From Leptodactylus fallax (Eukaryota > Chordata > Amphibia > Anura > Leptodactylidae): DNA of 64,000 nt. The notes below the pieces were generated by a model that had not been told where the DNA came from, did no database searches, and worked only from the letters and a program-made list of their open reading frames with translations. Positions 31,653-44,287 of the stretch are shown in pieces. Both the position numbers and the translations under genes were made by a program. The number at the start of each line of letters is the position of its first letter. Position 1 is the stretch's first letter. The stretch covers positions 1,151,551 to 1,215,550 of the forward strand of contig CAMRHE010000502.1 of assembly GCA_947044405.1 (NCBI GenBank), in the 5' to 3' direction.

Positions 31653-32113
31653 AATAACTTCAATTTTTATGTAAACAATCCCAACCAACCAAGGTCCAAA
31701 GATCTGTATATAAAAAGTCATATTCATTATGGAAGAATACCTTAATGGGAGACAAATAGCCAAGTATCGGTCAAAAGATATCACCATGCGGGTGAAGCAC
31801 TGAGCACAGGTGGAGAGGTACAACCATGGATGGACATACTGTGACCTTCTGACCATATGATGCCCAGTGTGTTTGGTATAATAATTGAGGTGAGAATTAG
31901 GTCAGCCAGGGACAGATTTGAGATAAAGAAGTACATTGGGCGGTGGAGACGGTAATTGTAGGACACCAACATGATGATCATAAAATTTCCAAGAAATACA
32001 AATGCGTACACAAGAAAGGCAAGAATAAAGAAGACAATCCTGAACTTGTGGATATTCTGGAAGCCAATGAGAAATATCTCAGTCAATGTGGTCTGGTTGT
32101 CTCCACACGTTAT
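31653..32113 (-). pseudogene. Olfactory receptor OR3, truncated
   Basis: A third paralogue of OR1. It retains the N-terminus to TM4: TEIFLIGFQN, GNFMIIMLVS, PMYFFISNLS, ISFDRYLAIC. Lesions: the start codon position reads ACG instead of ATG (at about 32110); a small deletion near 31800-31830 shifts the frame before TM3; and everything after TM4 is missing at the junction with the repeat at 31652. A degraded splice acceptor (ATTTTAG) is at about 32138. Confidence 0.92.
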
Positions 32114-32880
32114 AATGTATAATGGGATTCTAATGGTCTAAAATAAAAATTACAATTGTGAAGTAGTGAAAATATCTAAACTGTAAAATATTGCAGCATT
32201 CTACAAAAAGATAAACTGTTTTTTTTTTCATGAGTGTATAGTAATTTTATATTAATCTAATTACATATTGATGAACGTGCACTTGTGTCCTTACTTAACT
32301 TTTTTTCCTGATTTCATAAATCCTGACATAAGTGGCAAAAAATGACAAGTCCTCTGATTCTGACGTGGCAACAACATGCGACTGTATTGAGCGTTGTCTT
32401 TAAACTGCTCATCTCAGGTTATTTGTCTCAACAGATCCTAAAAGAGATAAAAAAGGACCCATCTGTCTAAGGCCTCTTCCACACAACAATCTGTTTTGTA
32501 GGCTATAAAAAGTGGACACTGTACATCCTAGTGTAGTTCTGTTGCTGATCTATGTCCAATCCATGTGAAATCCGTGTACCATCTGTTTTTTGTGTGTGTC
32601 TTTTTTATTTTTCAGCTTTACCTATGATGATGTCCGTGTGCTATTTTTTTTTTTTTTTCAGGAACATGTAGACTTGAAGCGTTGAAACGATTAGAGAAAA
32701 CATTAGAAAATAGAACATGCCATGATTTTATTCTCAGTGACTCTCCATGATAAAAACAGGCAGGTAAATGGCTCCATTCACTATAATGGGTCCATGTCCC
32801 ATTTCAGGAAACATATCTGCTTTCTTCCAGATCAAGAGCAATGCCTGTCCTTGGGTTGTGTAATGTAAAAACACAACACA
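32114..32880. other. Upstream flank of OR3, repeat-rich, no gene
   Basis: AT-rich DNA. From about 32465 (AAGGCCTCTTCCACACAACA) it looks like a dispersed repeat; a related GGCCTCATGCACACTAAAGT start is seen at 54215 upstream of OR4. No coding frame is credible. Confidence 0.5.
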
Positions 32881-33480
32881 CAATACATGAATCAGTAAAT
32901 TGATAAAAATACCATGACTTCTAAAAGCCATAACTTTTTATTATTTTTCTATTCAAAGAGCTATAGGGGGAAGTATATTTTGCAGGACACATTGCACTTC
33001 ATAGTGGTACCATTTAATATTCCATACAGTGGACTAGGAAGCTGCAAAAATTTAAGAATAGGGGGGGAAAAACTACATTTACCGCATTTTTTATGGGTGT
33101 TGCTTTTATGGCGTTCATTGTGCAGCCAAATTTATATAGTTTTTTATTAAGGTGTTTTAATATTTTAATAAAATTCTAAAACTTAAAAAAAAAAATCTTG
33201 GAGTCGCCATATTCTGACACCAGTAACTTTTTTGTGGGGATAGTTGATATTTGCACTTTTTATTTGCACTATTTTGGAGATTGTCTGATGTTTTGCTTTT
33301 TTAGAGCTAAAATGGCAAAAAACAGGGGTTCAGTCATTTAGATTTTTTCCCACTGTATTGTTCACCATATAGGAAAATAATTTGATGTGTTTTGTAGTTC
33401 AGGCACTTTCCGATGCCGGGATACCTAATGTGCATGTGGTTTTTTTTTGTTTTTTATTTGGTTTCTAGGGAAAGAGGGAT
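32881..33480 (+). repeat. Interspersed repeat (TAACTTTTTATT family)
   Basis: The stretch with CCATAACTTTTTATTATTTT, TTTTGCAGGACACATTGCAC, GTGGTACCATTTAATATTCC and GGAGTCGCCATATTCTGACA matches, from memory, a widespread anuran repeat of unknown class. No conserved frame. Confidence 0.45.
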
Positions 33481-35010
33481 GGTTTCAACTTTTATGTTTT
33501 TTTATATTCCTTTTTGTAGTGCAGAAACAGCGGTGAAATCTGACCATGGTCTCTCAGGGACCCCAAAATTGCTTCTAACACATTAGTTTTGTAAATGCCA
33601 CATAGTAGTATGGGGCCCTGTTTCATTTTGCATTGGAGGTCCATAACTTCAAGTTACTCCTCACTGGGTGGGTTCACACATTCAGATTTTCAGGTTCAGT
33701 TGCTGAAGCCAAAGTCCAGTGTGGATCATAGAAGGAGCAAAAGTATGCAATCTGAATACCTGAACATGTGAACTCAACCTAATGAAATATTTCCCTGAAG
33801 ATTTAAATTATTTTAAGAATTTGAGAAGACTCGGATCATTGAATAGGACAAACTCATTGGGGACATTTGGGGTGAGGATAAGAGTTAGGGGGGTCAAAGA
33901 AATCAATAATATATCCCTGAGCAGCCTGAAGATCAAAAAAGAACAGAGAACATATCAGATAATTATTGTCCATATAGGTATAGTCCATATTATTGTCCAT
34001 ATAGGTATTATAATATAGGTATATTCTATATACTGTATAATGTGAATTGACAGAGCCATTCAGTGACCAAAAAGGATGTTCTTGTGACTGGAATTAGTTT
34101 ATTTACTCAAATGTGTGTGTGTGTTTTTACTTATTTGATATCAACATTTGAAAGTATAAAAGCTTAAACTTAATAGATTTATGTATTTTTTTCCAATCCA
34201 CTATGTAACCAGAAATGAGGATACTATTTATAACAAATTAAATAAAATGTATCACAAAAACAAAGCTTAGAATTTTAAAATCAAATCAAATGAACATTCA
34301 AACATATAAAAAAATGTGCAGTCTGAAATAGAGCCCCAATTATAAAGAATAAGAAGAACAACAAAAATATTAAAAAAAAAATGATTTTCAGGAATTATGT
34401 GTGCATATTATTTCCTTTGTGTGCTTTTATATTTTGTTTAATTTCTCATAAACAATGACAGAAGGAAGAAGTAACCGATTTACCGAGTTTATGTTGGCAA
34501 TCAAGTCCATATCATACAGAAAGTTTATTTGGTATTTCTTGCTAATGTATATTTTTAAATGTTATATTTATTTTTTATTTTACTATATGCATGTTTTTAA
34601 AATTACAGCAGCATGAAAAAAAAAATTGTACTGGCTCCATAATATTTTTCATTTTTACTTACAGTTGTGGAGTCTGGAGATTAGTCTTAGACAATCCGGG
34701 CTTCTTTTGTGTTATCTTTTCAGGTATTTTTCTTACTTGATCTTTCCTGCCTGTGACATTTCTGTGGAATTATTTGTTTCTTTTATACCATTATTCACCT
34801 CGGGAGACCAATTCTTCAGTCTGGTAACACAAAAATAACTTGTATCTGAGGTATCCGTATAGAATAAAATCCAATCCCCAAATGCTTAATTTCCCATCTC
34901 AAGCACACACCGGTACAAGAAATAGATCATAAACAACTAAATGACTTAAAGGAACCAATTACTATGTCATTGAATATTAAATTATTTATTTACATATATT
35001 GCAATTCATC
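33481..35010. other. Distal upstream flank of OR unit C
   Basis: From about 33780 the sequence resembles units A, B and D again: TTGAATAGGACAAACTCATT (33838) corresponds to CGAATAGGACAAGTTCACTT (13701), and GTGGAGTCTGGAGATTAGTC (34667) to the segment at 16435. The order is kept but divergence is higher than between A and B. No gene. Confidence 0.6.
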
Positions 35011-35015
35011 GCTCA

Positions 35016-35090
<75 letters not shown>

Positions 35091-35096
35091 GTATTA
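35016..35096. repeat. (ATT)n microsatellite
   Basis: Interrupted ATT run of about 80 bp at the end of unit C. Confidence 0.95.
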
Positions 35097-35389
35097 TTTT
35101 ATATTTTTATTTAATTCTGTAAATTGTGATGACTTTTAATATTAACTATAAATAAAATTCTTTCCATTTCAGCATTTGTTGACATCCTCCACAATGTGAA
35201 TTTAGGAATAAGCAAACTAGTAAAAATGAAAAAGAAAAAAAAATTGTCACGATGGCTCCATTTTTCTATGATGAAGCCATATTTACCAAATGAAATGAAA
35301 AAAAGCTAATATTGCTACATATCTAGTTTCAAAATAAAAAATCCTGTTTATCAAATGGAAAAAAAAATGATTGTTCACTGATTTGCTCT

Positions 35390-36115
35390 TCTTATGCAAC
35401 GTCTCTGCCTGTTCTGGTCTCTGCGCCACCCTCCGCTCGCATGCTGCTGCGAAGGAGGCGTGTTCAGTTTGGTTCCTTGTGTAGGTTTCTTGTTGCTCAG
35501 TCTGAACATGGACCTAGACAATGTAATGGATTTACAGCCACACCCGTGTTCTGAGCATTTCTCTCTGGACAGCATATAGTTAATCTCAGCCTTGCCTGTG
35601 TGATTGACAGCCTGTCTACCAATCCAGTCTGGGGCTTGCCCAGACTTTCTATAAACAGGTTGTCAGCCCTCATATGGTGGCCGGTTAGTTCTCTGACTTT
35701 GCCTGCTCTCTTTGTGCCGTTGATATTTACTCTGCTATTTCTCTGACTTTTGGCTTGCCTTGTGACTATTCTCTTGGATTGTGATTTTGTACTGCATTGC
35801 TCGTCTGTTACCGAACCCTTGGCTTCCTGACCTCTCTTTTTGTCGTTTGTTTTGTCTTTGTTCTGTGTTGTCAGTTACTCAGTATAGGGCTCGTCTTCAG
35901 ATTGTCCTTTTACCGTTTAGGGTAACTGAGGCAATAGGAAGGGACAATGGCTGGGGTGAGATTAGGGCTCACTTGTCTCTGTCCTTCCTCCCAGACCACT
36001 GCAGTAGTGTAGGGTATTGCTACGTCTGGCAAGACCCTATCATCTTATCTCTTTACAACATATTAGGCAATGACCCTGTGGCCTGTATAGAGCAGAAATA
36101 AAAGTCAATGCCAGT
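35390..36115 (+). mobile_element. Probable solo LTR or LTR/leader fragment of a gypsy-type element
   Basis: The segment has runs such as CTGACTTTTGGCTTGCCTTG, TTGGATTGTGATTTTGTACT and CTGACCTCTCTTTTTGTCGT, which resemble from memory the R-U5/leader part of amphibian gypsy LTRs. It also has a CAGAAATAAAAGTC string near 36093. I could not define matching ends or a target duplication, so class and borders are tentative. No protein is encoded. Confidence 0.35.
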
Positions 36116-37300
36116 CTCTGAGGATGTAGATTTCACTTTGCCGAGCAAAGCTCATAGATTTGCTAAATTTATTAAAAGGTGAGATGGTAAGGACTGATCC
36201 TTGCCAATGTCATAGATAAATCATTACTGGGGCTATAGAGAAATGTCAGGAGAATAAAGGGTTAAAGGCCTTGTCCTATGACAACCTGTTTTCATTTCTT
36301 TCCATGAAAAAATCAGAAATTGAATGTGAGACCTCCACTCTTTCCCAGAGTCCCATTCATTTCTATAGACAGTGGCTGGGTAAATTTAAATTTCTCTGGG
36401 GTGGAGCGGGGGCTTAGTCCTTTTTTTGATATGGGCAAACCTCACTAATATTTGTAAAGCGGATCTGTCTTATTATACTTTGAGGTCTCTTCAGAACCCT
36501 TAGGTATAATAGTCAGAAGACCAGGGGAGGTGCGGAAACATAATAGTCATACTTACCTTCCTTCACCTCTCCTGGGCTCCATCACGGCATTCAATGATCT
36601 TCCCCCAACATCTTCCAACTTCTTCTGGACTTCTGGGAGACATCACCAGACTTTTCTAAATCAGTAAGACCTGTGATTGTACCTCAGCAGTCACACGGGG
36701 CACATCAATGTCTTGCTTGTTTATTATTTATTATACCTCCCCTGGAACTCCAATTATTAAACTCTGGGGTCTATACAAAAATGTATGGGTGATGAGCCCC
36801 AAAAATTGCCCAAAACCATAATTTTGGAAAATTCATAATGAACTTGTCTAGTTTTGAACCAGTTGGCCCACCTCTGGTCCTTTTATTCTCATTTGCAGTG
36901 TAGATCGGACCCCTAACTATCATACATTTATAATATGATAACAGGGAAGTCTATCAGATGTTTTCAGGCCATTAAACAAAAAAAAAAACAAAAATCAACA
37001 ATTAGATGACTTGTTTGTGGCCTTTGAGAATGGCCTGATTCCTGAGAAAATGAACTTTTAACACTTATGCAAATGCTCTTGACTAGTGGGAAGTCCTAAG
37101 CTCTGCATCTGTCCTGCTCAATGTCACGCCAGTGGTGTTTTATTAATGGCATCAATGGAAAGACATGGGGTAGGGATTACTGAGGAGAGACTGAGCACTA
37201 ACTGGGCTTGAGACAGCCAACTGGGCAACTTGCTTTTATTAGCCCTTACCAGGAGTATTTTGGCACTTTATGTAATGTGTCTGGGGCCCCATTTGAGGGT
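36116..37300. other. Repeat-rich DNA with a hairpin-family fragment
   Basis: At 36470-36790 lies a copy of the hairpin-bearing family (TTATTATACTTTGAGGTCTC, then CTCTCCTGGGCTCC and ATTATTAAACTCTGGGGTCT) with a decayed stem. The remainder shows nothing recognisable. Confidence 0.5.
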
Positions 37301-37439
37301 AATAATAATAATAATAATAATTATATAGCGCCACATATTCCGCAGCAGTTTACAATTTGTAGGGTTAAAGTACAGACAAAATGAGACATTACAGTGTAAT
37401 AAGTCAATTCACACAATGGGACTGAGGGCCCTGCTCGCA

Positions 37440-37825
37440 AGAGTTTACAATCTATGAGATAGAGGGGGGTGACACAAGAGCTTACAATCTATGAGGTAGA
37501 GGGGGTGACACAAGAGCTTACAGTCTATGAGGTAGAGGAGGTGACACAAGAGCTTACAATCTATGAGGTAGAGGAGGTGACACAAGAGCTTACAATCTAT
37601 GAGGTAGAGGGGGTGACACAAGAGCTTACAATCTATGAGGTAGAGGTGACACAAGAGCTTACAATCTATGAGGTAGAGGTGACACAAGAGCTTACAATCT
37701 ATGAGGTAGAGGGGGTGACACAAGAGCTTACAATCTATGAGGTAGAGGTGACACAAGAGCTTACAGTCTATGAGGTAGGAGGTGACACAAGAGCTTACAA
37801 TCTATGAGGTAGAGGGGGTGACACA
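37440..37825. repeat. 36/33-bp minisatellite in L2 copy 2
   Basis: About eleven units of the GACACAAGAGCTTACAATCT type lie at the same place as in the L2 copies at 1-323 and 44288-44500. 33-bp and 36-bp units are interspersed. Confidence 0.93.
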
Positions 37826-38630
37826 AGAGGTAGCAGGTGTGGCATTGGAGGTAACAGGGGGTGACATAGGAGGTAGCAGGGGGTGACATTGGAGGTAGCA
37901 GGGGGGACATAGGAAGTAGCAGGGGGTGACATAGGAGGTAGCAGGGGGTGACATAGGAAGTAGCAGGGGGTGACATAGGAGGTAGCAGGGGGTGACATAG
38001 GAAGTAGCAGGGGGTGACATAGGAAGTAGCAGGGGGTGACATAGGAGGTAGCAGGGGGTGACATTGGAGGTACCAGGGGGGGACATAGGAAGTAGCAGGG
38101 GGTGACATAGGAGGTAGCAGGGGGTGACATTGGAGGTAGCAGGGGGGGACATAGGAAGTAGCAGGGGGTGACATAGGAGGTAGCAGGGGGTGACATAGGA
38201 AGTAGCAGGGGGTGACATAGGAGGTAGCAGGGGGTGACATAGGAAGTAGCAGGGGGTGACATAGGAAGTAGCAGGGGGTGACATAGGAGGTAGCAGGGGG
38301 TGACATTGGAGGTAGCAGGGGGGGACATAGGAAGTAGCAGGGGGTGACATAGGAGGTAGCAGGGGGTGACATAGGAGGTAGCAGGGGGTGACATAGGAAG
38401 TAGCAGGGGGTGACATAGGAGGTAGCAGGGGGTGACATATGAAGTAGCAGGGGGTGACATAGGAAGTAGCAGGGGGTGACATAGGAGGTAGCAGGGGGTG
38501 ACATAGGAGGTAGCAGGGGGTGACATTGGAGGTAGCAGGGGGTGACATTGGAGGTAGCAGGGGGTGACATTGGAGGTAGCAGGGGGTGACATAGGAGGTA
38601 GCAGGGGGTGACATAGGAGGTAACATTGCT
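37826..38630. repeat. 22-bp minisatellite, about 36 units
   Basis: The unit GGAGGTAGCAGGGGGTGACA + TA is 22 bp with A/G and T/A variants (ATAGGAAGTAGC, ATTGGAGGTAGC). Only one or two units occur at this place in the other L2 copies (300-330; 44250-44275), so the expansion is specific to this insertion. All three minus-strand frames stay open with a 22-residue super-period (PPATSYVTPCYFLCHPL type). It is not a gene. Confidence 0.95.
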
Positions 38631-38852
38631 TATACAGTGGTCCAGCCATATATGTGATAAAGGTTACTTTCATTACACATATATAAAGCTGTATGAGCCG
38701 TCACCAGTCATGTCCTTTACTGTGCATATTGTGATATTGTGCCTGGACATATAAAGTTACAGTTCGATACGGCATCATATCCTGTGGGGTAATGCGGGAG
38801 CATAAACAGAGGAGGGTTAGTTTTAGGGATTCTAACTGCGGAAGGGTTTACA

Positions 38853-39077
38853 TTAGTAATTGTGATAGGCCTGTCTGAGAAGATGTGTCTTTAGAATACG
38901 CTTGAAGCTGTAGAAATTAGGAGTTAATCTGACTGTCTGGGGTAGAACATTCCAGAGAAATGGTGCAACTTGTGAGGAGTCTTGGATACAGAAGTGGGAG
39001 GTTCTGATAATAGAGGAAGCTAGTCTGACAAAGCCAAGACGGAGATGTTCAGTAAGTGAGTACTCAGAAGGGTCCAA
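38853..39077 (-). pseudogene. L2 ORF C-terminal fragment
   Basis: The last 70 or so residues of the L2 protein: RLASSIIRTSHFCIQD, APFLWNVLPQTVRLTP and SFKRILKTHLLRQAY. They match LTSSIIRTSHARIQD and LKTPLIRQAYH of the copy ending at 44034. Only this tail remains because the insertion is 5'-truncated. Confidence 0.85.
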
Positions 39078-39100
39078 GCATAGGGGGTCCGAATCTTAGT

Positions 39101-39555
39101 AGAAGTGGGTACGGACTAGCTGCCCAGGCTTGTTAGCTATATAAACAATGATGTCCTGGACATCATGAATGATGGTTCTGTTCAACATGTCAGGGGTGTT
39201 AACATTCAAGACACCTCCTAGTGCTTAGCAGGCATCCAGCATAGCGCCGAGCTCAGTCTTGTGAATAAGTGTTCAATGAAGCATGGCTCCTGGTTGCCAC
39301 CCAGAGGAGTAGTAAGACAGGTAGGTGTTGATTGAAGGTGTAATCCACAGGCTGCAAAAGTTACCCAGTGTGTGTATGTCCCTTTTCCTGATTTGAGGTG
39401 TGTGACAGGCACAGTGTTTTGATACTCCTCAGCAGTCCAGACAGAGCACCATATTCAGTTAGCAGAAGATGAACCTATCAGGGTGAAGTAGCCCTCTGCG
39501 GTTGTAGGTTTTCAATTGTTTGGTCCTCAAAGACATGAGTAGAGCTAAAGGCAGT
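39101..39555. other. No gene seen
   Basis: Unassigned sequence between the L2 copy and the next repeat. The open frame at 39218-39412 on the minus strand has no recognisable motif. Confidence 0.5.
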
Positions 39556-40265
39556 GGTGAAAATACCGGGGTAGCAGCAGGAGCGGCTGCCACAGGGCCC
39601 AGGACATTAGGGGGCCCAGCGGGCCCCTGACGTTTTCTTTTTTTTATAATAGGCCGTTACCTGCTGGTGTTACACATGTTAATGGGCCCTATTTACTTAA
39701 CGATCCCCACTCCTGCTCACGGCCGCCTGCGCTTCCCATTCTGCGGAAGTGGCTGTGAGCAGGAGTGGGGATCGGTAAGTAAGGCCACAGGCCCGAGAAC
39801 CCCACAAACACTGCCATCATTATACTCTGGGGTCTTTTCAGACCCCAGAGTATAATGATCAGAGGCCCAGGGGATATGAGGAAACTTAAAAAACACTGTT
39901 ACTTACCTCTCCTGCTCTCTGGCAGGCTTCAGGCCTCCTTGGTGATGTCCCAATGTTGAAGAAGCCTGAAAGTAGCAGGGAGTGCGCTGGAGCCAGGGAG
40001 CGGTAAGTAACACAGTTTTTTATGTTTGTATCCTCCCCGAGTCTCTAATCATTATACTCTGGGGTCTGCGAAGACCCCAGAGTATAAAAATTGTTTATGG
40101 GTGGTCCATAATGGGGCATAATAGTTTGTGCAGGGGCCACTATGGGGCATAATAGTGTGTGCAGGAATGTGGGGAATGCGGTTTGTTCGGGGAGGGGGGT
40201 TGTGGGGGGGAAAGCATGTAAAACGTTCACCTCGGGGCACAGCCATTCCTAGTTACACCACTGGC
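39556..40265 (+). repeat. Hairpin-bearing interspersed repeat, copy 2
   Basis: Co-linear with 27690-28460. Two perfect stems are present: TATACTCTGGGGTC / GACCCCAGAGTATA at 39819-39854 (loop TTTTCA) and at 40051-40086 (loop TGCGAA). The 5' part GGGGTAGCAGCAGGAGCGGC extends beyond what copy 1 shows. Its class is unknown. Confidence 0.75.
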
Positions 40266-40739
40266 TAAAGGCTTTATCAGTAATGAAAATGATTAATCAG
40301 GGGAAATTTAAGGTGATGAAACTAACCCCTGTGTTCTTTCCTAAATTGTTTGGGTCTGTGACTTAAATGGAAACTGTACTTGTGTGTCATGGATGTTCCT
40401 TTAAGACTGCCATGTCATCTTGTATATTGTGTTGCTTCTTCTCCCCTTAGGTGGTTTGTAGATGCAGAGTCTTTGTGATGGTCGAGCATTGTAATACAAA
40501 TGGGGGGCGAACTCTGTAGTATGACCCTTTGTAGCTATGGTCTTTTGATGGATCTTATGCAGTCTCCAGCATTTCAGGTCTTGGTCAGTGTGGTTAAATT
40601 TACAATTCTTTTTGTCATCTTCTAAAGTGCAGCCGATGTGTCACAGATAGATTGATGAACTACCTCTGTAAATGCTGCCACCGATTCTTCTTCCTGACTT
40701 CCATCAGCACATTTCACTTACAAAGACTATGCTCAAAGG
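40266..40739. other. No gene seen
   Basis: Sequence flanking the L1-type relic. It may include more of the same LINE but no motif is visible. Confidence 0.4.
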
Positions 40740-41299
40740 TTCTATCCAGAGTAAACTTGTATGGAAGGGCTTCAGGAGGAATGGTTTTCATTAATGCCTT
40801 TATATATCCCGGTAGTTCAGTAGTTATTGATTCAGAGATTCCTCTGAGGTTAACATTATTCCTTTGACTACATGGCTTCCATGTCCGCCATCTTAGCTTT
40901 CATGGTTAACACATCATCTGCCAAAGAATAATGCGCATCGATAAGTTCATTATGAGCATTAGTCAGTTCAGTCCTTTTATTCAACAAATGATCTACTCTT
41001 TCACCAAGACCCTCTCTAGAAGCAGACATAGTACTGGACAGTAAGTGAGAGTCTTTCTGTAAAGAAGATCTCAAAGCAAGCATCATAGCTCTGAGAAAGG
41101 CCTCAGACGCTGCCTGCTCTAAGGTTATGTTGCCCAACATCTGCTGTATCCTCCACTCTTGTCTCTGACAGTACTTTCTGGCTCTCCGAGTTACTTTGCA
41201 TTGGCAGATGTGGAGCTGGACACGCACTCGTCGCCATCTTGATTCCAGTCTCTCCACTTGCATGAAGCAATGCATTGTGAGTAAATCTGCTCCCCCCAC
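40740..41299 (-). pseudogene. L1/Tx1-type LINE ORF1 relic
   Basis: The minus-strand frame 41299-40868 has a long charged helical part (KRTELTNAHNELIDAHYSL, then LTMKAKMADMEA) resembling the coiled coil of L1-type ORF1 proteins. Beyond its stop, another frame continues with NNVNLRGISESITTELPGYI and LPYKFTLDRTF, the RRNNLRIRGIPE-like start of the ORF1 RNA-binding domain and its ...DRAHR relative. A frameshift near 40866 separates them. ORF1 binds LINE RNA; no ORF2 is seen nearby. Confidence 0.72.
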
Positions 41300-41489
41300 C
41301 TCAGTGAGTCGGTCTCCAGCGCAGTACTGAAGTTCACCACCCCAAACAAGGGTGCGGGTCTATAGGGGTATTCAGACTCTGTTTAGTATTCGTGCAACCA
41401 TCTTGTAAGGGCTGCATATCAAACAAATTAGTCAAACGTTTAAGGCTTGCTTTCAGTTTTTTCTTTCTGGTCATCATATTAAAGATATA

Positions 41490-42420
<931 letters not shown>

Positions 42421-42599
42421 TATGTCTGATACAGTCATAAAACCAAGGAAGTATCCGCATCCGTCCTACAACTACCCCAGGCCACACTTAAAGATAATTT
42501 TGAAGACTTTGCTTAAAAATTGTGTCTAATAACTATTGTCTCAACAAAGGACACTTTATCACTAGAGACTTTTTTCAAACCTCTTTTCTCTTCTTATTC

Positions 42600-44034
42600 T
42601 TCTGGATCTCTCAGCAGTGTTTGACACTGTTGATCATCAACTCCTCCTCACTGTGCTCCGTTCTGTCGACTTCAAGGACACTGCGCTCTCCTGGTTCTCC
42701 TCTTACCTCTCTGACCACACTTTCTGTGTATCATTTGCGGGCTCTGTTTCTTCTCCTCTTCCCCTTGCTGTTAGGGTTCCTCAAGGCTTGGTCCTAGGCC
42801 CCCTGCTCTTCTACCTCTACATCAGATTTGGCTTCCGGTACCATTTTTCTGCTGATGACACCCAATTATATATGTCATCCTGTGACATCACCCCTGCACT
42901 AATACAGAACACCAGTGACTGCCTCTCTGCTGTCTCAAATATCATGTCTTCGCTTTATCTGAAACTGAATCTCTCAAAGGCTGAACTACTGCTGTTTCCA
43001 CCATCTAATAGATCTGTCCCTGATATATCCATTGCAGTCTCTGGCCTTACCATATCTCCTAGGCAGTATGCCCACTGCTTCGGGGTTCTTTTTGACTCAG
43101 ACCTTTCCTTCACCCCCCATATCCAATCACTCGCACGCTCTTGTCATCTCCACCTCAAAAACATCTCCAGAATCCACCCCTTCCTTACCACAGATACACT
43201 AAAGACACTTATTGTTGCCCTGATTCACTCTCGCCTTGACTACTGTAACTCCTTACTAATCGCTCTTCCCCTTACTAAACTCTCCCCTCTACAATCTATT
43301 CTGAATGCAGCGGCGGCCACGCTCATCTATCAGTCTAGACACTACAGCGAGGCCTCCGGTCTGCGCCGGTCACTACAGCGAGGCCTCCGGTCTGTGCCGG
43401 TCACTACAGCGAGGCCTCCGGTCTGTGCCGGTCACTACAGCGAGGACTCTGGTCTGTGCCGGTCACTACAGCGAGGCCTCCGGTCTGCGCCGGTCACTAC
43501 AGTGAGGCCTCCGGTCTGTGCCGGTCACTACAGCGAGGCCTCCGGTCTATGCCGGTCACTACAGCGAGGCCTCCGGTCTGTGCCGGTCACTACAGTGAGG
43601 CCTCCGGTCTGTGCCGGTCACTACAGCGAGGCCTCCGGTCTGTGCCGGTCACTACAGCGAGGCCTCCGGTCTGTGCCGGTCACTACAGCGAGGCCTCCGG
43701 TCTGTGCCGGTCACTACATTGGCTGCCTATTCAATACAGAAAACAATATAAACTTCTCCCCCTCCTCCACAAGGCTCTCCATAATGCTGCACCTCCCTAC
43801 ATTTTCTCCCTTATCTCTGTCTATCGTCCAACCTGTACTCTCCGTTCACTCAATGACCTAAGACTAACATCCTCTATTATCAGAACCTCCCACGCGCGTA
43901 TACAAGACTTCTCCCGAGTTGCACCACTTCTCTGGAATGCTCTATCCCGGACAATCAGATTAACCCCCAGTTTCCACAGCTTCAAGCGTAAACTAAAGAC
44001 ACCTCTTATCAGACAGGCCTATCACATCTCCTAG
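42600..44034 (+). pseudogene. L2 reverse transcriptase, 3' half
   Basis: The frame 42617-43861 carries [31 protein letters not shown], the catalytic box as FSADDTQLY (copy 1 reads LYADDTQLY, so Y is S here), [17 protein letters not shown] and LDYCNSLLI. From about 43336 the 31-bp array carries the frame away from the native one. Native sequence resumes at about 43709 as [16 protein letters not shown] in the frame ending at 44034 (LIRQAYHIS). The result is a chimeric reading frame that cannot give a normal protein. Confidence 0.85.
43336..43708. repeat. 31-bp minisatellite inside the L2 coding region, about 12 units
   Basis: The unit CACTACAGCGAGGCCTCCGG + TCTGTGCCGGT is 31 bp with rare variants (GAGGACTCT, TCTGCGCC). 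It is identical in sequence and site to the six-unit array at 835-1022, so the seed existed before the two insertions or expands recurrently. Confidence 0.95.
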
Positions 44035-44287
44035 TGTAAACCCTTCTGTAGTTAGATTCCCTAAAACGAAGCCTCTGTTCACGCTCCCGCATTACCTCAC
44101 AAGATATGAGGCCGTATCAGACTAACTTTATATGTCCAGGCACCATCTGCACGTTAAAGGACACGACTGGTGACGGCTCCTACAGCTTTATATATGTGTA
44201 ATGACAGTAACCTCTATTACAAAATTGTCTGACCATTGTACAAGCAATGCTACCTCCGATGCCGCCCTTGCTACCTCGCCCCCCCCC

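Larger units (their letters stand above)
37301..39100 (-). mobile_element. L2-type LINE copy 2, 3' end only
   Basis: The 3' terminus is an (AAT)n tail at 37301-37321 followed by ATATAGCGCCACATATTCCG, the complement of the L2 end at 44580-44640. Next come the 36/33-bp array, a 22-bp array, the 3' untranslated region, and at 38853-39077 the last RT-frame residues (SSIIRTSHFCIQDSSQVAPFLW-like). It is truncated at about 39100, as expected for a short LINE insertion. Confidence 0.9.

Noticed and set aside
31500..31856. A 118-residue frame containing OR sequence as an alternative short receptor
   Set aside because: It joins an OR3 fragment to an unrelated repeat across a truncation point.
37761..38673. 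Three overlapping frames of about 270-290 residues rich in Pro, Tyr and Cys
   Set aside because: All three phases of a 22-bp tandem repeat are open, which shows they are compositional and not coding.
40868..41299. Host coiled-coil gene
   Set aside because: The downstream NNVNLRGISE-type sequence in a shifted frame fits an L1/Tx1 ORF1 relic better.
43305..44034. Cysteine/serine-rich repeat protein ([16 protein letters not shown] type)
   Set aside because: It is the translation of a 31-bp minisatellite inside an L2 RT gene.
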